A DNA stretch of 5,928 nt, taken from assembly GCA_000438355.1 (NCBI GenBank), contig FR901521.1, forward strand, positions 9,562-15,489. Reading direction: 5' to 3'. The stretch is from Clostridium sp. CAG:273. Lineage in GTDB: Bacteria; Bacillota; Clostridia; TANB77; CAG-508. Position numbers and translations under genes: made by a program. Shown piece after piece: positions 1 through 5,451 of the stretch. Each line of letters starts with the position of its first letter. Position 1 is the stretch's first letter. The notes below the pieces were generated by a model, which saw only the letters and a list, made by a program, of their open reading frames with translations, had not been told where the DNA came from and did not search any database.

Positions 1-562
1 CATTATCATTTATCTCTAATTTTCTGTTTTCATTTATTGCCAATCTTTTTAAATCAAATGCTCCTGCCATTCTCTTTTTTTCATCTTTTCTTTTTGTTTG
101 CTCTTCAATTTGTTCCCTTGTAACTGTTAAATCAGCTTTTCTATCTGAATATGGAGAATCAGTTCTCAATCTTGTATATTCCCTTGTAATTCTATCTTGT
201 AATGGTGCATCTATATATAATAAACCTACATTTTTTCCTAATCTACTATGCAAAAATTTTATTTCATCAACTCCATATAATGTATCCATAACAACTATAT
301 CTGCACTTTCACCTAAATCTTTAGCAGTTCTAATATAATTGTCCCAAAACTCCTCAAATTTCTCTGTTGTTTGCTCTTGATACCAATCTTCATAACTCAT
401 TTCTTTGTTTGTTCTTTCATACATTTCTCTAAATATATTTCTTATTTTTAAATGTTTTACCTCTCCTGGAAATTTTCTCGTCATATGTATAACTGCTCCA
501 CTTTTTCCAGATTCTGATGGTCCTGTTACAAATATAAATTTTTGTTTTCTTTCTTCTTTCAT
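1..562 (-). CDS. P-loop nucleotide-kinase-like ATPase, 3' end cut off by the window
   Basis: The first 187 codons are visible and the C-terminus lies beyond the left edge. The protein opens with a short beta strand (KFIFVT) running into a Walker A motif GPSESGKS at residues 14-21, which binds the ATP phosphates. A second hydrophobic strand ending in an acidic residue (ADIVVMD, 87-93) could be the Walker B equivalent. Residues 113-131 (GLLYIDAP followed by DRITREYTR) look like the strand and arginine-rich lid of small-molecule kinases. A charged segment KDEKKRMAGAFDLKRLA (160-175 region) resembles the end of dephospho-CoA/nucleoside monophosphate kinase-like proteins. The substrate is not evident. 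The ATG at 562 is supported by a perfect AAGGAGG at 574-580. The upstream sequence is recombinase debris that is open in the same frame but has no start codon. P-loop kinase fold is fairly sure; the exact reaction is unknown. Confidence 0.85.
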   Translation of the reverse strand, partial: MKEERKQKFIFVTGPSESGKSGAVIHMTRKFPGEVKHLKIRNIFREMYERTNKEMSYEDWYQEQTTEKFEEFWDNYIRTAKDLGESADIVVMDTLYGVDEIKFLHSRLGKNVGLLYIDAPLQDRITREYTRLRTDSPYSDRKADLTVTREQIEEQTKRKDEKKRMAGAFDLKRLAINENRKLEINDN

Positions 563-573
563 ACTTTTATTTT

Positions 574-580
574 CCTCCTT
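574..580 (-). promoter_or_regulatory. Shine-Dalgarno AAGGAGG for the left-edge kinase
   Basis: A perfect AAGGAGG on the minus strand lies 11 bases before the ATG at 562. It decides this start, because the frame stays open upstream into the recombinase remnant but offers no other start codon there. Confidence 0.75.
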
Positions 581-599
581 ATTTTTTTGAATGAAATAT

Positions 600-849
600 C
601 TAATAATCTTTATGGGATGATTTTCAAATATAAAATGTTCTTCTTTAGGTAATTTTACAATCTTTCCCCCTAATATTTATGCTTTGCTTTTTATGAGTTA
701 TTAAAGTACCAGTATAAACTTCATTTTTTAAAATATTACTAACCATATCTTTTGTCCAAGATTTTTGAACTTTGTGTTTATAAATTCTCTTTATCTTCAT
801 TTCTAGACAATCTACAATATCCAGCAATTTTAGTTTTATTTTTATTCAT
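600..849 (-). pseudogene. Large serine recombinase remnant (internal deletion plus frameshift)
   Basis: The minus strand begins at ATG 849 with 23 codons that match the start of resolvase/invertase catalytic domains: KIAGYCRLSR, with Ser15 at the place of the nucleophile and Arg13/Arg16 around it, then NEDKENL. A TAA follows at 778-780. Overlapping in another frame, about 730-760, comes a typical recombinase-domain segment: SWTKDMVSNILKNEVYTGTL, then a basic stretch. This frame stops after a G5 run near 669-675. A third frame continues with IVKLPKEEHFIFENHPIKII, the usual continuation in this family. The gene has therefore lost most of its middle (by family comparison roughly 200 codons, an inference), carries a frameshift and lacks its C-terminus. 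It cannot encode an active recombinase. Its neighbours upstream are other fragments typical of mobile DNA. Family assignment is based on recognised motifs. Confidence 0.75.
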
Positions 850-860
850 AATAAAACTTT

Positions 861-874
861 AGTTTGAACAAACT
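861..874. repeat. Short inverted repeat AGTTTG-AA-CAAACT
   Basis: A 6-bp inverted repeat with a 2-base centre lies 12 bases upstream of the recombinase start codon. Serine recombinases often act on short dyads near their own gene and may also repress themselves there, so an operator or recombination-site remnant is possible. Arms this short occur by chance in AT-rich DNA. Confidence 0.3.
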
Positions 875-907
875 TCAAACATTTCCTTTCTAGCCTGATA
901 TTGCTTG

Positions 908-925
908 ATGCTATCATGTTAGCAT
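908..925. repeat. Short inverted repeat ATGCTA-N6-TAGCAT at the end of the 71-residue gene
   Basis: Six-base perfect arms at 908-913 and 920-925 overlap the stop codon of the 71-residue gene. They could form a small RNA hairpin between that gene and the recombinase remnant. No U-tract follows, so it is not a convincing terminator. Confidence 0.25.
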
Positions 926-1134
926 ACATTTTTATTTAATTCCTCTTGTTTAACAACTATTTTTTTGAGAACCTCGGGATAATTCTCTTTTCCAGTTACA
1001 AATATAGCCACACTATATTTTTCTTTTTTATATTTATTTATAAACTCTTTTGTTTCTTGCTTTTCTAATTCTTCTTCAGTTAAATAAATTTGGATGTACT
1101 TGCTATTCGCAATTTCGCAAGAAGTAATTTGCAT
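919..1134 (-). CDS. Small soluble protein of unknown function (71 aa) next to the recombinase remnant
   Basis: I do not recognise a named family. The protein has no signal peptide or membrane segment. It starts with a beta-like stretch (MQITSCEIANSKYIQIYL), continues with a charged Lys/Glu-rich helix (residues 19-40), then a strand SVAIFVTGKENYPEVLKKIV (about 41-60) and a charged helical tail. The strand-helix-strand-helix pattern suggests a compact alpha/beta domain. It is probably intact: ATG at 1134 follows a good AAGGAGCT (1141-1148), and the frame is open to TAA at 919. It lies just upstream of and co-directional with the serine recombinase remnant. From memory, similar small proteins accompany recombinases on Firmicutes mobile elements, so an accessory role in the lost element is likely but not shown. 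A 10-bp inverted repeat directly upstream of its Shine-Dalgarno may control it. Confidence 0.6.
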   Translation of the reverse strand: MQITSCEIANSKYIQIYLTEEELEKQETKEFINKYKKEKYSVAIFVTGKENYPEVLKKIVVKQEELNKNVC

Positions 1135-1140
1135 TTAATT

Positions 1141-1148
1141 AGCTCCTT
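1141..1148 (-). promoter_or_regulatory. Shine-Dalgarno AAGGAGCT for the 71-aa protein
   Basis: The minus strand reads AAGGAGCT six bases before the ATG at 1134. Such a strong site argues that this small gene is, or recently was, translated. Confidence 0.6.
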
Positions 1149-1175
1149 CATAATATTTCTTAAGTAAATATTATG
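1149..1175. repeat. Perfect 10-bp inverted repeat with 7-base spacer, upstream of the 71-aa gene
   Basis: Arms CATAATATTT (1149-1158) and AAATATTATG (1166-1175) are exact reverse complements around CTTAAGT. The dyad abuts the Shine-Dalgarno of the 71-residue gene. It could be a repressor operator or a leader hairpin that exposes or hides the ribosome binding site. It could also be a leftover of an element end. Function is inferred; the symmetry itself is plain in the sequence. Confidence 0.55.
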
Positions 1176-1272
1176 CATAAGTAGAATAGGATATCTCTTT
1201 TCGTCTTAAAAAACTCTCTATTATGATGTTCCATATTATATTTAAAATGTAAAGTTTTTAAAAGCGTATCTT

Positions 1273-1464
1273 TTAGTTGGAACACAAAAAAATAACGGGG
1301 CAACTTTTGGTCACCACATTGTTATCCGAAGTAACTACAATACAAATGCTCATTGCAAGACTAACTCCAATTAAAGAAATATTTATAATATCATATGCTT
1401 TACTATTGTATTGTCTATTTTGTGCATTTAATTGTAATTTGTGGTTTACTTTTCTATTAAACTT
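1273..1464 (-). pseudogene. 63-codon open frame without a start codon; possible membrane-protein remnant
   Basis: On the minus strand a frame stays open for 63 codons between TAA at 1465-1467 and TAA at 1273-1275, which is long for such AT-rich DNA. It has no ATG, GTG or TTG in its first part; the only internal ATG would give 23 residues. The conceptual product has a polar start, a hydrophobic span DIINISLIGVSLAMSICIVV that would fit one membrane segment, and a Cys-containing end (TKSCPVIFLCSN). Bases 1290-1340 are noticeably richer in G+C than the surroundings. It has the same direction as the neighbouring remnants. I do not recognise a family. A plus-strand frame across the same bases has no ribosome binding site. 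It may be a decayed gene of the mobile element or chance. Confidence 0.3.
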
Positions 1465-1482
1465 TTAATACTAACTTAATAT

Positions 1483-1720
1483 TTACATTAAAAATAATAT
1501 GGCTATATTTCTTCTTAATATTTTTCCAAATCCATAAACATGTATAACTCTAACATCATAAATATTATTATTTTTCTTATCTATTCTATAAAAAATATAT
1601 AATTTATAAAATTTAATTTTTTAATATCTTTATAATCTGTTAATTTTATATATAAAATTTATCTACTTCTTTCAATATTTTCTCATAATTCAAAAAATAT
1701 TTTATATGACAAACAAATGT
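1483..1720 (-). pseudogene. RelE/ParE-like toxin remnant, frameshifted
   Basis: Three successive minus-strand frames give pieces that look like the second half of a RelE/ParE-type toxin (an mRNA endonuclease or gyrase inhibitor of type II toxin-antitoxin pairs). One frame gives FLNYEKILKEVDKFYI then stop (about 1660-1700). The next gives LTDYKDIKKLNFINY (about 1600-1645). The third gives KLYIFYRIDKKNNNIYDVRV then IHVYGFGKILRR, ending at TAA 1483-1485. The core YRIDKKNNxIYxVRVIH is the typical paired strand ending of this fold. At least two frameshifts are needed to join the pieces, no start codon fits, and no partner antitoxin is present. It is therefore a broken gene, or a false resemblance in AT-rich sequence. 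The start boundary is approximate. Confidence 0.45.
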
Positions 1721-1722
1721 CA
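1707..1722. repeat. Inverted repeat TGACA-N6-TGTCA upstream of the toxin-like remnant
   Basis: Five-base perfect arms overlap a minus-strand TTGACA (1718-1723) that could be a -35 box, but no good -10 sits at the right distance. The position fits an autoregulatory operator of a toxin-antitoxin gene pair whose coding part has decayed. Evidence is weak. Confidence 0.2.
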
Positions 1723-1741
1723 AATTTTATTATCTAACTCA

Positions 1742-1759
1742 AGATTTATCAAAAAATCT
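1742..1759 (-). terminator. Weak hairpin at the end of the lactate dehydrogenase-like gene
   Basis: AGATTT and AAATCT form a 6-bp AT-rich stem with a 6-base loop, overlapping the stop codon. The stem holds a single G-C pair per arm and no run of U follows on the minus strand, so at most it is a poor terminator. Confidence 0.15.
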
Positions 1760-2646
1760 CACTTCAATTTTTTTATTTTTTGCTTTATTTTATTCACAGA
1801 TTTTTCAAATTCCAGCTTTTCTACTTCATCAAATGTTACTTTATTGTTTTCATAAACACCATCTTTCCCAATTACTGATGGAGTACTTATAAATATATCA
1901 TAATCTTTTAAGTATGTAGATACAGGCAACAATTCTCTTTTATCTTCTTCAATACATTTAGTAATTTTCAATAGTACTGCAGATACACCATAAGCAGTAA
2001 ACCCCAATTCATCAACTATTTCCAAGCCAATCCTTCTCACTTTATTGTTTATTTCATTTCTCTCATTATTAGGAATATTAATACTTAAACTCGTCCAATT
2101 AACAAAAGAAGTTGAACCATGTTCCCCTAAAACATATCCATGTATATCAAACATACTCTTATTATATTTTTCACCTAATATACTTAATAATCTATTAGTA
2201 TCTAATAAAGTCCCTGTACCAATTATTTTTTTAGGATTACATTTTGCATATTTTAAACAAATTCTACACATAACATCGAGTGGATTTGAAGCAATTATAT
2301 ATATTCCATTAAAACCCGAATTATAAATATGTGGTATAATGTCCTTAAATATTTTATTACATTCATCAAAATCATCATCTCTTGACTTTTTTACAATGTT
2401 TTGAGGAACTCCAGCTGTTATACAAACTATATCTGCATCCATTAATTCGTTATATTCTCCGACTTTTATTTTCACGTTCTTATCTAAAGAAAGTAAAGCA
2501 TGATTTAAATCAAGTGCTTTGCTCTCTAGACTCTTTTTATTTTTACTAATCAATATTAGTTCATTGAATTTAATATCCGAATTAATTAGTGCATACGCAT
2601 ATTCCATTCCAACTTTTCCTAACCCTACAATTCCGACTTTTTTCAT
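1759..2646 (-). CDS. L-lactate dehydrogenase family protein (divergent)
   Basis: A cytosolic NAD(P)-dependent oxidoreductase of the lactate/malate dehydrogenase family, expected to interconvert pyruvate (or a related 2-oxo acid) and the L-2-hydroxy acid and so recycle reduced cofactor in fermentation. Dinucleotide-binding motif GLGKVG is at 8-13. All catalytic residues are present: Gln82 at the substrate-selecting site (Gln marks lactate rather than malate enzymes), loop Arg89, Asn121 in SNP, Asp149/Arg152 in LLDTNR, and His176 in GEHG. At 295 residues it is slightly shorter than usual (about 310-315). Two oddities stand out: the acidic residue that normally ends the second strand and binds the NAD ribose is Ser34 (LILISKNKK), and the loop between Gln82 and Arg89 is one residue longer than usual. 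ATG 2646 follows AGGAGAG (2652-2658). The 150-base gap to the HIT gene suggests its own promoter, but I see no clear one. A related hydroxy-acid dehydrogenase is possible. Confidence 0.92.
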   Translation of the reverse strand: MKKVGIVGLGKVGMEYAYALINSDIKFNELILISKNKKSLESKALDLNHALLSLDKNVKIKVGEYNELMDADIVCITAGVPQNIVKKSRDDDFDECNKIFKDIIPHIYNSGFNGIYIIASNPLDVMCRICLKYAKCNPKKIIGTGTLLDTNRLLSILGEKYNKSMFDIHGYVLGEHGSTSFVNWTSLSINIPNNERNEINNKVRRIGLEIVDELGFTAYGVSAVLLKITKCIEEDKRELLPVSTYLKDYDIFISTPSVIGKDGVYENNKVTFDEVEKLEFEKSVNKIKQKIKKLK

Positions 2647-2796
2647 TTTTGCTCTCCTAAATCAAAAATATTTTTGTTTTAAATAATTCTCTTATGGTTA
2701 GTAGCCTTTAATCCAATATTCTTTTTTATATACATAGAATAAGTTATACTCATGTTATATTATATTTTATTTTTTTTCATATTAACTACAAACAAA

Positions 2797-3438
2797 TCAT
2801 ATATTTTTTAGAAAGTTCTTATTATCATTAAATATTTTTATTATTTCATCTATATACTCTTTTTTTGTAACATTATTTCTCCATTCATATGGTAATTTCA
2901 AATTTATTTGTTTAGCTATTAAATTCATAAAAATTGACCTTGGAGCATTAATGATATTAGATGATGTATAATACTTTCCTTTTGAATTGCAATATAACCA
3001 ATAATCTAATTTTTCATTAATTTTTATGTTTTCAAATGATTCTATTGACTTTAAATGCAACTCTGTTAATAATTCTGTTTCAATTTTTTTATCAAAATTA
3101 AATGGAATTAAATGCAAGTGAGCATGTACTATGCTTTGAGGATGTCTACCACTTTCTGTAGAACCATGTTCTAATAATATTGAATCAATATGAAAATATT
3201 TTTTATAAAACTCCTTAATTACATTTATAAGTTTCTCTATATGTTTCAATTCTTCTTTTGACAATTCAGCAAATCCATTTATGTGTCTTTTGGTTACTAT
3301 CATTAAATAACCTCTAACAGGACTTCCAGTAGCCTGAGTAATTAATACTAAATCATCTTCATATAAAATAACATTTCTTTCTTTTTCATTGTTATTATTT
3401 CCTGTTTTTACTATCTTGCAAAATACACATTCTTTCAC
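2797..3438 (-). CDS. HIT-family (histidine triad) nucleotide hydrolase or transferase
   Basis: HIT proteins cleave or transfer nucleotidyl groups, for example on dinucleoside polyphosphates or nucleoside phosphoramidates, through a covalent histidine intermediate. Here the triad is HAHLHLIP with His105, His107 and His109; His107 should be the nucleophile. Cys4 and Cys7 form a CxxC near the N-terminus, as in zinc-binding HIT proteins. An EHG at 90-92 replaces the more common Asn-Gly region. About 80 residues follow the triad, longer than in minimal HIT proteins (110-140 aa), ending in APRSIFMNLIAKQ and YEWRNN, a tail I associate with a separate HIT subfamily. The start is GTG at 3438; the frame has TGA just upstream and no other start before the CxxC. 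The Nudix stop is 4 bases away and its last codons contain AAGGGG as ribosome binding site, so translation is probably coupled. The substrate is unknown. Confidence 0.9.
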   Translation of the reverse strand: MKECVFCKIVKTGNNNNEKERNVILYEDDLVLITQATGSPVRGYLMIVTKRHINGFAELSKEELKHIEKLINVIKEFYKKYFHIDSILLEHGSTESGRHPQSIVHAHLHLIPFNFDKKIETELLTELHLKSIESFENIKINEKLDYWLYCNSKGKYYTSSNIINAPRSIFMNLIAKQINLKLPYEWRNNVTKKEYIDEIIKIFNDNKNFLKNI

Positions 3439-3442
3439 TTCT

Positions 3443-3922
3443 TTAACCCCTTTTCACAATGTGTGATAGTTTTTTTAGATATTCTTCATTTATTAACATA
3501 TCTCTAATATTAGTAGGTCTTAAATCTATATTTTTTAGTTCTTCTGCTGTAACCCACTTAAATTCCAATAATTTTTCTTCACCTTTATCATTTTCAATTC
3601 TTTCATAGTCTTGCATTTGTAATTGTTGTTTCGGTTTTATTATATAATAAAACTCTATTCCATGACATTTTTTAGCATTTCTTATCCAAAAATTTTCTTG
3701 TATTGAAAATAAACTCGCTTCTTGAACGTCACATCCAATTTCTTCTTTTATTTCACGAATAACAGCTTGTTCTGAATCCTCTCCAATTTCAATATGACCT
3801 CCAGGTATATGATAATAAGAAGTTTTATTTACTCTCATAATCAAAAATTTATCTTCTTGCTTAATTATTCCACAAGTCCTTCCATGAAATTCTTCTTTTT
3901 CTGTTTTAATTTTTAAATCCAT
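3443..3922 (-). CDS. Nudix hydrolase (159 aa)
   Basis: Nudix enzymes split a nucleoside diphosphate linked to another group, with Mg2+ held by glutamates of the Nudix box. The box is complete at residues 42-64: Gly42, Glu48, Arg56-Glu57, Glu60-Glu61, Gly63 (pattern Gx5Ex7REUxEExGU). It is preceded by the usual YYHIPGG strand. A WVTAEEL motif at 123-129 is typical of the second half of the fold, and length is normal for the family. The substrate cannot be read. ATG 3922 has AGAAAGGAAG at 3931-3940 upstream. The gene sits 22 bases after the P-loop kinase and 4 bases before the HIT gene, so the three are almost certainly one transcript. The context suggests action on a nucleotide or nucleotide-linked metabolite shared with the kinase and HIT protein (inference). 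Confidence 0.93.
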   Translation of the reverse strand: MDLKIKTEKEEFHGRTCGIIKQEDKFLIMRVNKTSYYHIPGGHIEIGEDSEQAVIREIKEEIGCDVQEASLFSIQENFWIRNAKKCHGIEFYYIIKPKQQLQMQDYERIENDKGEEKLLEFKWVTAEELKNIDLRPTNIRDMLINEEYLKKLSHIVKRG

Positions 3923-3944
3923 ACTACTCTCTTCCTTTCTAAAT

Positions 3945-4622
3945 TCATAATCTATTTTGAATCAAATCATTAATTTTTTCAATAATATCTTTATCTGTTG
4001 TATCTAATATATTAGATTCATTATCTTTTAATACTTCTTCGTACGATTTATAATATAGTTCTATATTTTTATCAAATGTATTTTCTGTTATGTTTTCTCT
4101 TTTTTTAAATCTTTGAATTAAAATTTTTTTATCAACTGCAAGATCAATTTTAATTCTTGCATATTTTGAAAAAATGATTGTATTAATAAAAGCATGACTG
4201 CATATAATATAATCTGTATTTAATTTTTTAAATTCTGGCATATAATTTATTATTTTTTCATATTTATTACAAAAATTTATATAATCTTTTTCTGTTTTTA
4301 TTGACTTTAATTCATAAATAATATTATACAAATCCTCATTAATAAAATCAATTGTAGCTTTATGCCATTTAACCAATAATTCTAAAGGTATTCTATTTTC
4401 ATATAAAGCACATCTTAAATAATATTCTCTCATATTTTCATTTTTAAACATAGAAGCATGTTGAGTATATTTATATAAATTTTTTTCTGAATCATTGTTA
4501 AAGAAATCCCATCTTAAAGGTTCGAGTTCTAATGCTAGAAAATTATTTTGTTTTGCTAATAATTTACTAGTATAAGTTTTTCCAGCAGCTGGAACTCCAC
4601 CTATTGTAATAAAATTCATCAT
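3945..4622 (-). CDS. P-loop kinase-like protein of unknown substrate (225 aa)
   Basis: A soluble P-loop protein beginning with strand MNFITIG and Walker A GVPAAGKT (residues 9-16), as in AAA-type small-molecule kinases. A second strand ending in DYIICSHAF (137-145) could carry the acidic/Walker B function. RIKIDLAVDKKILIQRFKKRE (156-176 region) is the strand plus arginine-rich lid that closes over ATP in nucleoside and shikimate-type kinases. The C-terminus NILDTTDKDIIEKINDLI is the usual final strand and helix. The middle (40-135) is rich in Tyr, Asn and Lys and is not recognisable, so the phosphate acceptor is unknown. Two consecutive ATG codons lie at 4622 and 4619 after GGAGG; the second has the better spacing (7 bases). 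It leads the kinase-Nudix-HIT group and follows the thymidylate kinase-like gene after 79 bases. Confidence 0.85.
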   Translation of the reverse strand: MMNFITIGGVPAAGKTYTSKLLAKQNNFLALELEPLRWDFFNNDSEKNLYKYTQHASMFKNENMREYYLRCALYENRIPLELLVKWHKATIDFINEDLYNIIYELKSIKTEKDYINFCNKYEKIINYMPEFKKLNTDYIICSHAFINTIIFSKYARIKIDLAVDKKILIQRFKKRENITENTFDKNIELYYKSYEEVLKDNESNILDTTDKDIIEKINDLIQNRL

Positions 4623-4626
4623 TATA

Positions 4627-4631
4627 CCTCC
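4627..4631 (-). promoter_or_regulatory. Shine-Dalgarno GGAGG before the double ATG of the P-loop kinase
   Basis: GGAGG ends 4 bases before the ATG at 4622 and 7 bases before the ATG at 4619. The longer spacing is closer to the optimum, so the protein may begin at the second methionine. Confidence 0.6.
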
Positions 4632-4701
4632 ACAAATATTCTACAAGAATCACTATCAAATTTTTTATTAATAATTTCACATTATATACAGTTTTTCTTC
4701 T

Positions 4702-5343
4702 CTATCTTTCATTCTCTCCATTTTTTTCATTTTCCCTATTTCTTTCTTGAATTTTATTTCCGATATACAATGCTATCTCATTCGGTTTTTTACCTTCCGT
4801 ATTTATAATTTCTGTATCAAATAAACTTATGATTATATCTCTTAAATTTCCCTCAATTCTTTCAAATTCTTTAGGATTTGATACTAGCAATTTTTCCATA
4901 TATGCCATAGGTTTATCTCTTTTTTCATTTCTCTTCAATCTTTCTTCTGTGCTAGCTGTTAAGTAAAATGTTAATTCTGGTTTTGGGAATAGTTGTAATA
5001 ATTTATAAACTTCTTTAGCTAAAGTATCTGGATATTTTTGTTTCATTAAAGCATAGCTTCTTAAAGCAAAGTATGAATCTTGTAATATTATTCCATTATC
5101 ATTTGGCTTATAATTATATAAATCTTCAATAATAGCTAAAGTGTATAACCTATTAATTAAGTCTATATGTAATTTGCCTTTTTTAGATTGAGCTACTGTA
5201 AAATCATAAATTGCACAATCATCACTAAGAGTTCTTTTTTGAATTTTGTTAACATTCAAAATTTCAGACAAATATTTTGTAATAGTTGTTTTACCTGATA
5301 AATCCATCCCTTCAATTAAAATTTTTCCTTTTTCTTTTTTCAA
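4702..5343 (-). CDS. Thymidylate kinase-like nucleotide kinase
   Basis: Resembles the thymidylate kinase fold, which phosphorylates deoxynucleoside monophosphates with ATP. The P-loop is GMDLSGKTT (12-20) right after strand KILIEG, close to the FEGIDGSGKTT seen in Tmk. TFYLTASTEERLKRNEKRDK (125-144) is the strand plus basic lid. QDSYFALRSYAL (88-99) occupies the position of the Tmk DR(Y/H) substrate motif, but Arg is replaced by Ser90; Arg95 lies nearby. The tail (195-213) is very charged (RNRENEKNGENER). At 213 residues the length is normal. It is probably not the essential Tmk but a paralogue with altered acceptor choice (inference). The start is TTG 5343: an in-frame TAG lies three codons upstream, no ATG precedes the P-loop, and AGGAG sits at 5353-5357. 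A strong promoter lies about 60 bases upstream. Confidence 0.85.
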   Translation of the reverse strand: MKKEKGKILIEGMDLSGKTTITKYLSEILNVNKIQKRTLSDDCAIYDFTVAQSKKGKLHIDLINRLYTLAIIEDLYNYKPNDNGIILQDSYFALRSYALMKQKYPDTLAKEVYKLLQLFPKPELTFYLTASTEERLKRNEKRDKPMAYMEKLLVSNPKEFERIEGNLRDIIISLFDTEIINTEGKKPNEIALYIGNKIQERNRENEKNGENER

Positions 5344-5352
5344 TGAAATCTA

Positions 5353-5357
5353 CTCCT
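5353..5357 (-). promoter_or_regulatory. Shine-Dalgarno AGGAG deciding a TTG start
   Basis: AGGAG lies 9 bases before TTG 5343. An in-frame TAG between the site and the TTG excludes a longer product, and the next ATG (codon 13) is inside the P-loop, so TTG is the only sensible start. Confidence 0.6.
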
Positions 5358-5408
5358 ATATTACTATTTGATTTTTTTATCATTTGTTTATATCATTTTT
5401 ATACGAAC

Positions 5409-5437
5409 ATTCTATCATCATGTTTTTTATTTGTCAA
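5409..5437 (-). promoter_or_regulatory. Sigma-A type promoter upstream of the thymidylate kinase-like gene
   Basis: On the minus strand TTGACA (5432-5437) is followed by exactly 17 bases and TAGAAT (5409-5414), with TG one base before the -10 (extended -10). This is the best promoter in the window. Transcription would start near 5402 and leave a leader of roughly 60 bases before TTG 5343. It probably also serves the downstream kinase, Nudix and HIT genes, as no comparably good promoter lies between them. Confidence 0.75.
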
Positions 5438-5451
5438 TATTTACCATTTGT

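Noticed and set aside
405..590. Plus-strand open frame of 61 codons
   Set aside because: Antisense to the left-edge P-loop kinase and its Shine-Dalgarno.
846..917. 23-residue frame between the 71-aa gene and the recombinase start, overlapping it by ATGA
   Set aside because: No recognisable sequence and no convincing ribosome binding site; too short to support.
1277..1468. Plus-strand open frame of 63 codons with TTG start
   Set aside because: No ribosome binding site, and it mirrors the minus-strand open frame in the same bases; all neighbouring genes and remnants run on the minus strand.
2045..2326. Plus-strand open frame of 93 codons
   Set aside because: It is wholly antisense to the lactate dehydrogenase-like gene, which carries all catalytic motifs of its family.
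2732..2780. Imperfect hairpin followed by a T-rich run on the plus strand
   Set aside because: It is oriented for plus-strand transcription, where no gene exists, and the stem has a bulge and a wobble pair.
5312..5383. Possible 23-residue upstream frame overlapping the TTG start
   Set aside because: ATG without a ribosome binding site and a lysine/asparagine-rich product expected from AT-rich DNA.
5400..5414. CGAACATTC resembling half of a LexA box at the promoter
   Set aside because: Only one half-site is present; the inverted GTTCG partner at the proper distance is missing.
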